A DNA stretch of 22,716 nucleotides. Origin: a virus. Each line of letters opens with the position of its first letter. Positions within the stretch are counted from its first letter, which is position 1. Made by a program: the position numbers and the translations under genes. The notes under the pieces are model-generated. The model was not told the DNA's origin. It ran no database searches and was given only the letters and a program-made list of their open reading frames with translations. The DNA is taken from positions 1 through 22,716 of IMG/VR virus record IMGVR_UViG_3300044615_000162. One strand, written 5' to 3'. Below, piece after piece: positions 9,101 through 15,067 of this stretch.

Positions 9101-9358
9101 CTTCCTGCCGACCTTGATGGCGCGTGCGGCCTCGTCCGGGTTGACGGCGCGTGCGCCGAGCACGGCGGCGTCGAGCGACTCCGTGTCCTTCTCCGCGATC
9201 TGCGCAGCCACCGGGTCGACGTCAGGCATTGCCATCGTCGGCTGCGAGGTCGGGATGGCCGCACGTGACGCGATCTCGGACGCAATCGGGTCTAGATCGT
9301 CCTGGACCTGCGAGGGCGAGAATCGTGCCATGCGCTCGTTGATGTCCGGCTCGATCAC
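122..9358 (-). CDS. Giant polyvalent internal/ejection protein (3078 aa) in the T7 gp16 position
   Basis: The start is GTG, overlapping the previous stop by four bases (GTGA), with AAGGG about 10 bases upstream; translation is probably coupled. By position this is the largest internal virion protein, which in T7-like phages is ejected into the host. Modules seen, in order: unclassified N-terminus with a Gly/Ala-rich membrane-like stretch (about 230-268); a domain at 645-804; an ADP-ribosyltransferase-like domain (805-1020, WRG at 842-844, GIFTTT at 863-868); an HhH-GPD-glycosylase-like domain (about 1092-1422); a VAPDP module (about 1497-1695); an HExxH metallopeptidase domain (HESAH at 1762-1766, possible third ligand E1830); then a long helical region ending in a hydrophobic segment near 2928-2947. 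EQ(A/S)A linkers follow the pattern of domain borders (Q644, Q804, Q1020, Q1732). No transglycosylase or RNA polymerase motif was recognised. The polyvalent-protein assignment is strong; individual activities are inferred from motifs. Confidence 0.85.
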   Translation of the reverse strand: MIEPDINERMARFSPSQVQDDLDPIASEIASRAAIPTSQPTMAMPDVDPVAAQIAEKDTESLDAAVLGARAVNPDEAARAIKVGRKVGIPAEVARADMQRAEQQAYLSDLRSKDFLRTDPVMANFLANKEFAETAHDDIDVLGTIRPFMLDYVQFYVTGMTPGMRRGFERGQLVAERGEIGGRAMAGLAQPEDFERATKIRDRMRELVDVGFLGATTEVIAQNLAQIRGIGTFTVGGAAVGSAMPVLGTIAGGALGATAGVVATTGQMEAGNLYLDLREEGVEDDVAIPVSVAGGFLNGVIEVVGMKIAAKPFQALAKRFMAEAVSKAVAQPTTRAALAAAGKGYILQVGTEASEEALQEVVIIAGEEIAKAASGIDSETGLRQATERVVDAFVQGAMGSAILGGIGPGANLYVDLSRAANTERQQVFFEKLATAGKDSRLAKRSPEAYERFLEAQAKDGPAETIYVDGRTAQELFAQSGLTAAQLEEVLPGIKAQVDEAVATGGDVTIQTARFGARLANTDLGNALLPHMRLDPDAMSLTEAQEFQARRQEIVKDAERILTEKESASGTFVQEAREIEDTLASQIQATGQMDERAARSSAQFMRDFYVTQAASMGLTPKQVYERFPVRVEGEGMAAPAAPLEQSARSQLQTRASQLGIPATTSNAAMQRDIDILTRDPKTWSREDFDAVKNLLAIHQDVRPGAAERSESIMREGLRSGMVDSIAAMEEGRWTWAGELVGGEAYVFPYGTLRFRSKDDPNLAAGNIPLFKITPKRGQNLYEAIKESAVLNLAGIPVAPSSPLEQAATLDADYLAAVERGDMATAQRMVDEAARASGLTEIVWRGDRNAAQITEYRRGARREPGIFTTTNQDVADKYANKEGGARRFYVGGRTLDLTQPTPEAIAWIRKWAEDGEWDFVDRSTGESVSPEDAVLSGRLYDWEGTWSGRRWKDIQESAAVDGYDIVKLLDEDKDAVEGTFVSTVVLNENKIKLADPVTRDDAGNVVPLSRRFDITSPKLFEQAAMSTRVPTAVKPIEDALNDVLLADFPAFLRDEKFVAKNLAKFKELNAPVRIDESATEQQQLEQIIEHMKSNLLWLHDAMDPAIRDRARMWYVGGRRLVDWLSERHGMSPMQAATVFAVLSPQKNWYENVGLGIRIIDIVATQSSAAMDAEMRDAYLSSLRKDVTKKQGQLDKHDAAKPKRGKKAAEEWQKERDEIAALLDAASAKVVEAQRNIDAIGDRTLSKLLEDRDFFLAAIMVRWFDQTKNDRTYPVISPEGGVGSPMLTDAGIPASIRYGSYNEVAKAIAAYVDGRAENVHFLIGAEHKVRNFYNNLFNPADPRFATIDTHAIAAAYLMPLAGTDKLVAHGLGGGVGNAMFGLGGGYAVFYEAYRRAAEARGIEPREMQSITWEAIRGMFEAAMKGGLKAPVAATWKRYVDGEIGIDEARADVMQRAGGITMPSWVALPTDMQPGAGYEGVSRTAADAQAKRFVAQPTAASVMFEVAPDPANTELVSRWESLTPQLRQEISVRVAEDIIPNITQEFGIAADMVMQVGGWEGSTNVGFALKMPPGPLVRQVAQAVGQALSQQAVFTLSASEFQGSEAADIVVLRLQPGTTVEDIGNLYETKLFPLGIQGHATVEDSMIISLNPGVDGAVLARTISDALAGDGRVVEITHDTGWRSLDETRIPDEAARAADEGRRAQGAPGRRRVDAYRREATRLVAQYLEEAGRYEQAAVGPARGGFDPRRLTTILNKTADLSTFLHESAHAFLTFYEQVAQMPDAPARIVNDLDEVLRWAGIAGDTPQARLATWNGMTLDQKRKAHEQFAYSFEVYLFEGKAPSAEMQGLFERFSAWLKRVYRSIRDDLNAIYRREFGEDLPILTGEVRQVMDRMLATDEQIARQAAINEMKPMFQTQAESGMSDAEWAAYQQMQQEAIEASVIDMNVASMRQMQWLGNARSRVLREVQKKHDARRKEVAVEIAAEVKVEPVYRAMTYLRTGKFIDADGAEVAIDGPHRLDTKRVKKLYETVPTAASLKAVRATGMPMPAVIAPDIAKLGTGKNGMMGVDGLDPDLVAETFGYSSGDEMIRALIAARPMKEIVAERTDAEMLRRFGDMTSPEAIEVEVQAALHNEARARFVAVELRYLSKATEPARVMVDAAKQVARDLIAGKRVRDVRPSDFVAAEARAARDASRIGSPVDAVAVGRAAYTRIYNERIAAGADEATAVAEATTASVEAARMAQERTEEIKARYGADPEQARIRAKRAQLYQNQLAAEALRVKAEVDKQVKYLRRVLRDENVKRMGAQAADQVAGLLDRFEVAAVSLKRLDERKALTDWLAEQEAAGLVPDIAPEIANEARRVNYREMKVSEFRDLVDAVKQIEHVGKNERNMRLAEERAAFEEVRDNAVTRIRASGKVRGLSLDPRTPLTGIGRAAAFLRGFAAQHLKAASIVRVLDGGKEDGPLWNAIIRTANEAADFETRRRAESSLKFGEILKPVFALGGMGGKGMYFPSIGRSLNREARVAIASNMGNDGNRQRLLDGEGWTLEQVQPVLESLTEAEWQAVQQMWDFVDSYRPEIAAKERRLYGKEPEWVTPVPFTVRTSDGKEVSLQGGYYPIKYDPVASDRVATVDAAEEAKRDLQGAYTAATTRRSFVKARAKEVVDRPILYTLDAAFSGVNDVIHDLAWHEWLISTNRLLRDVKFANAVRETRGPEFLKNLRDWTKDNATGGRGQQVAGEAAVSWIRQGISASRLGFNINSAALQILGFNQSIVRVGAKYIGQGITQFVTSPFDSAKMVADKSQFMAERGRTQFREINEIKNRVRGQTEISRRVFAGTYFLMMNMQRSVDIPTWLGAYQKALDAGKYDAVAVSIADQSVRDAQGSGLVSDLSAVERGGPYTKLFTVFYSYMNTVYNMAAVQTMTARSKGKLAADYAMLFVVPVVFGYALKSLLQPNTDDEEFDPEALARKLAAEELSYMMGTMVIAREFGGAAQLLTGAEGVRMGYGGPAGLAAIGDVYTLSAQAGQLEFDRAFRRAAVNTLGAFTGLPAAQINRTIDGIEAVVEGEVEGVGAVVAPFTGVQR
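3659..4162 (-). other. Domain: HExxH zinc metallopeptidase (zincin) of the polyvalent protein
   Basis: Residues about 1733-1900. The motif FLHESAHAFL places the zinc-binding histidines at H1762 and H1766 and the catalytic glutamate at E1763. A second block, FEVYLFEGKAPS, gives a candidate third ligand, E1830. The combination of 'LSTFLHESAH' with a downstream 'EGKAPS' block recurs in large phage polyvalent proteins. It could process the parent protein or cleave host targets after ejection; neither is shown by the sequence. Confidence 0.75.
4274..4870 (-). other. Domain: recurrent phage polyvalent-protein module (VAPDP module)
   Basis: Residues about 1497-1695, starting FEVAPDP (V1502 to P1506). 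A later block reads GGWEGSTNVGFAL, and the region ends with several beta-strand-like stretches. I recognise this pattern from other giant phage proteins but know no function. It sits between the glycosylase-like domain and the metallopeptidase domain. Confidence 0.4.
5093..6085 (-). other. Domain: HhH-GPD DNA-glycosylase-like module with a coiled-coil insertion
   Basis: Residues about 1092-1422. Three motifs appear in the order of endonuclease III/MutY enzymes: LSPQKNW (1140-1146, compare LSAQATD); GAEHKVRNFYNN with K1325 (compare the helix-hairpin-helix GVGRKTANVVLN and its catalytic Lys); and IDTHA with D1345 (compare VDTHI and its catalytic Asp). The Lys-Asp spacing is 20 residues, against 18 in E. 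coli endonuclease III. About 100 extra, strongly charged residues between the first two motifs look like a coiled-coil insertion. No iron-sulfur cysteine cluster follows. Activity is inferred only. Confidence 0.5.
6299..6946 (-). other. Domain: ADP-ribosyltransferase-like (ART) module of the polyvalent protein
   Basis: Residues 805-1020, bounded by two EQAA linkers. It opens with DADYLAAVERGDMATAQRMV, a lead-in common to phage ART-type polyvalent domains. Next come a first-strand motif WRG (R843), the block GIFTTTNQDVADKYA (863 onward) and a closing strand STVVLNENKIKL. The order fits an ART fold, but I cannot assign the catalytic triad with certainty. G+C over 6421-6780 is about 49% by hand count (176/360), far below neighbouring segments. 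Confidence 0.6.
6947..7426 (-). other. Domain: unassigned module between two EQ(A/S)A linkers
   Basis: Residues 645-804 of the giant protein. The segment includes IMREGLRSG followed by beta-strand-like GEAYVFPYGTLRFRS. This loosely resembles the entry of ART/2'-phosphotransferase-like folds ('I..EGL'), but the match is weak. Its boundaries are set by linkers at Q644 and Q804, which share 14 identical bases. Confidence 0.3.
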
Positions 9359-11127
9359 TTCGGCTTGCCCTTCCGGGTCCAGTATTCAAGGATCTGCGCC
9401 TCTGTCGGGGACGCGATGCCGGCGCGGACGAGCTGTTGCTCAGCCATGCGGTACTGAGCGATGGGCACTTCCTGCCCGCCGATGTCGTAGTACGCCTTCC
9501 CGAGCTCCTCCTGCGTCATCATGGCGACGGGGACTCGGCGGTCGCTCCAGAACCTGACGGCCACGTATGCCTCGTCGGTGATGGCCTTGCGGATGATGTT
9601 GCGCTTTTCGTCCGGGCTGATCTTTCCGCCGCGCTCGCGCTGCGCGACCTCGATTATCTGCTTGACGTTGTTTCTGAAGATGAGGCTCGCCTGCTTGTCC
9701 TTCGTGCCTTCCTTCGGGCTGACGTACCTGTCCATGCCCATGTCTACGAGCAGGCGGTTGATGTCATCCGCATCGACCTGTGCCTCGATGATCTTCTCGG
9801 GCTGGTTCATCTCCGACAGCAGCCTGACGTAGGTGCCTGGCGTCATCTTCGTGCGGTTGCGCTCGAGCCACTCGCGGGTGAGCATGGCCGGGTTGCGCGC
9901 CAGCTCCTCCTGCACGCCGATCTCGTCAGACTCGCGCTGCTGCGCGTAGAACGACTGTCGGTCCTTCGGGCTCAGTGCGGCCATCTGGCTCTCAAGCGCC
10001 GGCGGCAGGTTGAACATGGAGTTGCCCGGCACCGCCATGTGGTTCTCGTAGGCGTCGATCAGGGCGCGGTATTCCTGCGTCCTGAGCGCCTCGTCCTGCG
10101 CGTACTGCGTCCTGAGCTGCGACTGCACCGCCTTGCGGACGTCATCGTCCTTGATTGACTCGGCGCGCTCGAGCGCATCGCGCAGCGTGGCCGGCGGTTC
10201 GGCGCCCTCGGTCGCTTCCTGCCCATAGGTCTTAGGGTCGCTCTTGGCGTACAGCGTGCCCGTTTCCTTGATGCTTGCCGTGAGTTCGCCGATGACGGCG
10301 CGCTGCTGGTTGGTCATCACGCTCTCGCGCAGCGCCTGCGCCGCCCTGGCGTCGAGCATCTCCTTGGTGTCCGGGTCGGACAGGAACTCGTCGGCTGCGG
10401 CGTACTCGCCGTTGACGAGCATGGAATCCACGATGCCCTTCGCCATCCGGTCGTGGACCTTCTGCTCGAGCTGTTTCATCTGCGCCGAGTCCGGCGCGTA
10501 GCCCATGAGCTCGCCGGCCTTGCGGGCCTCGTCGACGGCCGTGTCTGCGTAGGCGGCGTACCGGAGCATCCCGACCGGGCGCCCGGCGGCGTCTTTCTCG
10601 TTGCGGCTTGCCCAGGCGAAGATGGCGTTGTCGGCGTTCACCTCGCTGCGTGCGATGGCCTCGTTCGTGTTCCAGACGCGCACCTGGCCGTTGCGGTGCT
10701 GCTGCATCCGGCTCTGAAACATCCCCATGTTCCGGGCGAGGATCGGGGCGAACATGGCCCGCTGCGTGTCGTTCTTCAGGGTGTCCATCGCGGACGCGCC
10801 GGCCTGCGACAACTCGCCCATCGCAGCCTCGAAGTCGCGCTCGGACTGCTGCCCGACCGTGCCGAGGAAGCGGTCGGCCACGCGCTGCATGGCCGTCGTG
10901 CCCATCACGTCGGCCTGCTTGGTCGTGGCATCGTCGATACCGTCCTGGATCGCGGAACCCAGCCGGAAGGCGGCGTTGCCAGCCCCGGTCATCGCCTGCC
11001 CAAAGCGGGCGAGCTGCGGCCCGGCGAGGTTCTCGGCGGCCTGCACGCCCGGCGCCTGGAACTGGCCGATGTCGCCCGGCGCCTGCGGCGCGACCTGCGG
11101 GACGAACGTGGTCGGTACGGTGGGCAT
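9355..11127 (-). CDS. Internal virion protein, T7 gp15-like (590 aa)
   Basis: A long hydrophilic, mostly alpha-helical protein with few glycines after the first 40 residues. It is rich in Glu, Arg, Gln and Ala, with no signal peptide and no clear membrane segment. The first 35 residues are Pro/Gln-rich and flexible. The ATG at 11127 lies three bases past the previous stop, with an AGAGGA site eight bases upstream. The stop overlaps the GTG of the giant protein. In T7, gp15 forms part of the internal core and of the ejected conduit. Here the role is assigned mainly from gene order (11-12-14-15-16-17) and composition, since sequence similarity to T7 gp15 itself is not evident by eye. Alternative: another internal head protein of unknown function. 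Confidence 0.65.
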   Translation of the reverse strand: MPTVPTTFVPQVAPQAPGDIGQFQAPGVQAAENLAGPQLARFGQAMTGAGNAAFRLGSAIQDGIDDATTKQADVMGTTAMQRVADRFLGTVGQQSERDFEAAMGELSQAGASAMDTLKNDTQRAMFAPILARNMGMFQSRMQQHRNGQVRVWNTNEAIARSEVNADNAIFAWASRNEKDAAGRPVGMLRYAAYADTAVDEARKAGELMGYAPDSAQMKQLEQKVHDRMAKGIVDSMLVNGEYAAADEFLSDPDTKEMLDARAAQALRESVMTNQQRAVIGELTASIKETGTLYAKSDPKTYGQEATEGAEPPATLRDALERAESIKDDDVRKAVQSQLRTQYAQDEALRTQEYRALIDAYENHMAVPGNSMFNLPPALESQMAALSPKDRQSFYAQQRESDEIGVQEELARNPAMLTREWLERNRTKMTPGTYVRLLSEMNQPEKIIEAQVDADDINRLLVDMGMDRYVSPKEGTKDKQASLIFRNNVKQIIEVAQRERGGKISPDEKRNIIRKAITDEAYVAVRFWSDRRVPVAMMTQEELGKAYYDIGGQEVPIAQYRMAEQQLVRAGIASPTEAQILEYWTRKGKPK

Positions 11128-11130
11128 TGG

Positions 11131-11847
11131 TCAGATCCTCTGCGTTCCCACGCCGGAGAGCAATTCCTCGATGCGTCGGTTCCTGGCCCACGTGGACCCG
11201 ATCTCGGTGGCGCTGCCGAGGAGGCTGGTGCCGAGGGCCATGCCGGGGTAGATCGTTCCTGCGGTCGCCTCGAGGTTCCGGGCCGAGATCCCGGCCATCG
11301 TGGCCTGCGCGCCGAGGTTCGTGGCGGCGAGGCGGGCGGCCTCCTGCTCGCGCACGGTGGCGGCGCTGATGCTCAGGCGGTCGATCTCGGCCATCAGGTC
11401 CATGCTGCCGATGATCTCGCGTGCAGAGCCTGCGCCGAGGACAGCCCCGCGTGCGGCCAGTGACGCCCGTGCGCCGGCCCGGGCCTGCCCGGCGCGCATT
11501 CCCATGATCCCGGCCCGCATGGCGCCCTCGCGGCCGACCTGCGCGGCGGTGAACTCAGCGCCCTGCCGGTTGATGCGGGCCATCTCGCCAGCAAACCGCT
11601 GGTTCTGCGCCTGCATCTTGAGGGCGTTCTTCTGGCTCTCGGCGGCGTAGTACGACCCGATGGCGCTCGACGCGGCCCCGAAGATCGAGACAATCGGCCC
11701 GGCGACGGTCATGCCCTCGGCGAAGGCCGGGGCGAAGCCCTGCATGAAGGTGCCGCCCGCCGGCGCGGCGCTGGTCAGCATGGTGCCGACCTCCCGCGTC
11801 TGGTACGGCATGTTGAGCATCCACTGCTGGGCCGGGGTCAGATTCAT
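11131..11847 (-). CDS. Internal virion protein, T7 gp14-like (238 aa)
   Basis: An Ala/Met/Gly-rich protein with a hydrophobic stretch near residues 45-70 (AGPIVSIFGAASSAIGSYY) followed by long Ala/Gln/Arg-rich helices. This is the usual look of gp14-type internal proteins, which in T7 insert in the outer membrane at the start of DNA ejection. T7 gp14 is about 196 residues, so this one is slightly longer. The start ATG lies one base after the nozzle gene stop; the ribosome binding site GGAGG is inside the last codons of that gene, so the two are translationally coupled. Position between nozzle and gp15-like genes agrees with the assignment. The identification rests on composition and synteny, not on a catalytic motif. 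Confidence 0.7.
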   Translation of the reverse strand: MNLTPAQQWMLNMPYQTREVGTMLTSAAPAGGTFMQGFAPAFAEGMTVAGPIVSIFGAASSAIGSYYAAESQKNALKMQAQNQRFAGEMARINRQGAEFTAAQVGREGAMRAGIMGMRAGQARAGARASLAARGAVLGAGSAREIIGSMDLMAEIDRLSISAATVREQEAARLAATNLGAQATMAGISARNLEATAGTIYPGMALGTSLLGSATEIGSTWARNRRIEELLSGVGTQRI

Positions 11848-11848
11848 G

Positions 11849-14800
11849 TCATCCTCCGATGGCGACCTCGAGCGTCAGCCCGACGATGGTCAGGGGCAGC
11901 GGGTCAGACTGCCGCACGAAGATCCGCCCGGCCTGCTGCCAGGACGGCGTCAGCTTCACGCCGATCTCGTCCGTCTTCAGGGCCGGCGGGCTGCCGTATG
12001 GCTCGGTCGTGCGCTGCTTGGCCTCCACGAGGTTGTCAAGGCTTGGGCCGATGAAGATGCCGCTTGAGCGGTACACGCGCAGGAACGCCTCGTTGATGTT
12101 CTTGGCGCGGCCCTGCCCGAATGCCTCCATCTGGAGCGTCATCGGCAGCGTCTCGAGGTCGCTGTCGTAGGGCAGGCCGACATGCACCACGGTCGATGCG
12201 CGCTGGAGAGCGACCGTCCCGGCCGTCACGACCTTCTGCGGCATCACGGCACCGTCCGCGAGGATGCTCACGGTCTTGCCCTCGAGGTGCCCGAGGCCCG
12301 AGATGGAGTCGCGTGCGAACGACCACCGCGTGGTCGCCACGCCGCGCAGGGCGGGCGCGATCACCTTGTCCACCTTGGCGGTCGCCACCGTGGTGCTCGA
12401 CGTGCCGAGGATCGTCAGGCGGTACTGCGTGCCGTCCGTGGCCGTGATGACGATGGCGTCGTTCACGTCCGTGGTCGCCGGGAACTGGAAGATCGCGGCG
12501 CTCGCCGTCACGGTCAGGACGTCGGCCGGACCCCAGGTCGAGCCGCCCGTCACCGTCACCGTGGTCGAGCCCGTGTTCGTGCCGTCGTAGCTCAGGCCGC
12601 TGTCCACGAAGAAGCAGTCCTCGATGTCGCCGACCAGCCGGCTCGCCATGCGCTCGACGTACCGCTTGGTCACGCCGCCAATGGTGCGCTTGACCACCAC
12701 GTACAGGCGGTCCTCGACGCCCTCGGCGACCGCCGTGCAGGACTCGAACGACCCGTCCGTGTCATGGCGGTGCCATGCGCCGATCTGCTGCTCGGGGATG
12801 TAGGTGAGGCCCAGCAGCCTGCCCGTGCTCGAGATGAACCACAGGAGCGGCTGCGGAGCCTTGCTGTAGCACATGTCCGAGATGTCGAAGTTGTCGAACA
12901 GGTGCGTGGCGCGCAGGCTCAGGTCGCCCGTCACGAATCCGCTGGCCTGCCACGAGTAGCCGAGCTCGCGCACGTGGCCGTCGCGGGCCGAGCAGTAGAC
13001 CACCGTGTTGTTGACGATGGACGGCTGGACGTTGTTGGCCCCGACGTATGCCTGCGGGCGCACGGAGATCGTGGTCGGGGTGATGACGTCGCTGTTGACC
13101 GGGGAGATTCGCCACTCTGCGGCGCTCGTCAGCGCGAGGAGCTGCGTGAGCGGCACCAAGTGGCGGATGGTGTTCGCCTCGCGGGCGGCCACGGTGAAGG
13201 AGATGCGGTCGGTGTCCTGCACCGGGATGTGGTAGGACATGTCGCTCTCGGTGCCCGTGCGGGTCATCCAGAGCGTCTGGGGCGCGAGCGTGGTCCCGGC
13301 GAAGACGCGGCGCTGCTCGAAGTAGCTGACCGCGCCGGGGAACTGGACCGCCGACAGGACCGCCGCACCGAACGTGGCGCTCGACCCGCCTGCCGCCGAG
13401 GTGACGGTGATGGTCGGGCTGGTGTAGTTGCGCCCGCCGTTCACGACCCGGATGGCGGTAATGACGCCGCCCTGGACGATGGGCTCGAGCACGGCCCCGG
13501 TCCCCGTGGTGTCGGTGACGCCGATGGTGACGCTGCCATAGACCAGCGGCGTGAGCGTCGGCAGGAGCCGTGCGCCGCTGCCGACCACAATTGGGGCGGG
13601 GAAGGCGCTGGTATCCGCACCGCCTACCGAGAAGGTCGGGTCGCTGTACAGGCTTCCGCCGGCCGTGACGGCCACCGCCGTGATGACGCCCGCCGACTCG
13701 GTCACGGTGAACGTGGCGCCGCTCCCGGTCGGGTCGGCCACGGTCACCGATTCGCCGCTGTCGTAGTCCGTGCCGCCGGCGATGACCGCCACCGTCTGAA
13801 ACGAACCGCCGCTCACCACCGTCGATCCGTAGCCCGAGCCGCCGTTTGTGACCGGGACCGAAAGGATCGCGCCCGGGACGAACGTCGTGTCCGCGATGGG
13901 CGGCGTGATCCCGAGGTTCGGGGCGATGTTGTTGTCCGTGAACGACAGCGACTGCGTCTGCCCGATGTACCCGTACAGGCCGCTCTGGCGCTTGTAGACG
14001 TTGTAGAGCGCCGCGCCAGCAGACGCCGCCCACGTGACCGTGTTGCTCGATCCTGGCGCGTTCAGGTTGTTCGTGACGCTCACCGCCGCGCTCGGTGCGC
14101 TCTCGTCGATCCCGTTGTCAGCGAAGGCCGTCACCACGTAGTACGAGTCCGAGTCGATGGTCTTCGCGCCGAACTGCACGAATCCGCCGCCCGACCACGC
14201 CGTGAACGAGGTCGTGTTCACCGGGACGCCGCTGTCGTATGCGCGCAGCGACAGCGTGTTCACGGCGGGCGTCGAGTTCACGGTGTAGAACCCGCGCACC
14301 TGGGTCATCGTGCCGCCGTCCACGTAGACCGGGTCATCGACCGCGAGGCCGTGGTTGCCGATGGTCGTGATGACGCCCGGGTTCGCCTGCGTGAATGCCG
14401 TGATGTTGAGCGCCTGCCCACGGTTGGCAGTCACCGCGACCGATGTCGGGGTGCTGACGGTCGGCACGAACGAGATCGTGGACAGCACCCACGTGGTCGC
14501 ACCCAGCCGGCGCAGCTCGCGGGGCGCGTAGTTGGGGTGGACGAGCGTCAGCACGTCCGCCGACTGCACGTAGTGGATGTCGAACAGGTCGGCCTCGGCG
14601 TAGGGATTCGGGATCTCGTAGATCCCCGCCGGGAGCGCGTACCAGTACGTGGCGTTCGGCGGTGCGTTGCCCGTGGTCGCCGCGATGCAGTAGTAGTTCA
14701 CGCCGCCCGAGGAGACGAGCGCGCCGACCGCATAGGCCGTGGCCCCGTTGTAGGCGGCAGGCGTGCCGGGGCCGAGCGTGGCGCCCTGCGTGTGGAAGCG

Positions 14801-15064
14801 GAAGTAGCCCGCGCCGAGCTCGAGCACCATCGTCTGCGTGGTGCTGAACGTGAACGGCAGCAGCCTGGTCTTCTTGGACGAGTCCTTGACCTCGCGCACG
14901 AACTGCGTGCCGGGGCGGTTCTCGACGGCGCCCTGCGGCAAGGCGATGAAGTTCCGCATCGTGGCCGCGCCCGTCTGGAAGCGGACGTCATCGATGCGCC
15001 CGAACATCTCCGGGCTGATCTCGCCTCCTCCGAATGAGCGGTGGTAGACGCGGGTCTGTGCCAT
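11849..15064 (-). CDS. Tail tubular protein B-like nozzle (1071 aa), with inserted beta-rich domains
   Basis: The N-terminus (SFGGGEISPEMFGR, then MRNFIALPQGAVENRPGT) is the standard opening of T7 gp12-like tail tubular proteins, and the C-terminal half is similar in style. T7 gp12 is about 794 residues, so this is enlarged. Visible extra modules: a chitin-binding/CBM-like segment (about 102-142, YAVGALVSSGGVNYYC followed by TYWY); a beta module near 235-295 with 'HGL..DDPVYV'; an Fn3-like segment near 310-370; and Gly-rich repeats (about 395-570) with recurring 'GG..Y' and 'TVT' units. It would form the tail nozzle below the adaptor. The ATG follows the adaptor stop by three bases; only a weak GGA site precedes it, so coupling to the upstream gene is likely. 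Confidence 0.87.
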   Translation of the reverse strand: MAQTRVYHRSFGGGEISPEMFGRIDDVRFQTGAATMRNFIALPQGAVENRPGTQFVREVKDSSKKTRLLPFTFSTTQTMVLELGAGYFRFHTQGATLGPGTPAAYNGATAYAVGALVSSGGVNYYCIAATTGNAPPNATYWYALPAGIYEIPNPYAEADLFDIHYVQSADVLTLVHPNYAPRELRRLGATTWVLSTISFVPTVSTPTSVAVTANRGQALNITAFTQANPGVITTIGNHGLAVDDPVYVDGGTMTQVRGFYTVNSTPAVNTLSLRAYDSGVPVNTTSFTAWSGGGFVQFGAKTIDSDSYYVVTAFADNGIDESAPSAAVSVTNNLNAPGSSNTVTWAASAGAALYNVYKRQSGLYGYIGQTQSLSFTDNNIAPNLGITPPIADTTFVPGAILSVPVTNGGSGYGSTVVSGGSFQTVAVIAGGTDYDSGESVTVADPTGSGATFTVTESAGVITAVAVTAGGSLYSDPTFSVGGADTSAFPAPIVVGSGARLLPTLTPLVYGSVTIGVTDTTGTGAVLEPIVQGGVITAIRVVNGGRNYTSPTITVTSAAGGSSATFGAAVLSAVQFPGAVSYFEQRRVFAGTTLAPQTLWMTRTGTESDMSYHIPVQDTDRISFTVAAREANTIRHLVPLTQLLALTSAAEWRISPVNSDVITPTTISVRPQAYVGANNVQPSIVNNTVVYCSARDGHVRELGYSWQASGFVTGDLSLRATHLFDNFDISDMCYSKAPQPLLWFISSTGRLLGLTYIPEQQIGAWHRHDTDGSFESCTAVAEGVEDRLYVVVKRTIGGVTKRYVERMASRLVGDIEDCFFVDSGLSYDGTNTGSTTVTVTGGSTWGPADVLTVTASAAIFQFPATTDVNDAIVITATDGTQYRLTILGTSSTTVATAKVDKVIAPALRGVATTRWSFARDSISGLGHLEGKTVSILADGAVMPQKVVTAGTVALQRASTVVHVGLPYDSDLETLPMTLQMEAFGQGRAKNINEAFLRVYRSSGIFIGPSLDNLVEAKQRTTEPYGSPPALKTDEIGVKLTPSWQQAGRIFVRQSDPLPLTIVGLTLEVAIGG

Positions 15065-15067
15065 CGG

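Noticed and set aside
122-9358. Giant protein as an N4-like virion RNA polymerase
   Set aside because: Size and virion position fit, but no T7-family polymerase motifs were recognised, and other domains fill much of the length.
13966-13975. GTACCCGTAC on the plus strand, similar to the repeated 11-mer
   Set aside because: It is inside the nozzle coding sequence, in the opposite orientation, and explained by its Tyr-Gly-Tyr codons.
12182-15037. 951-codon plus-strand open frame opposite the nozzle gene
   Set aside because: It is rich in Arg, Gly and His runs, as expected from the antisense of a high-GC gene, and has no recognisable domain. The minus-strand nozzle gene clearly explains the region.
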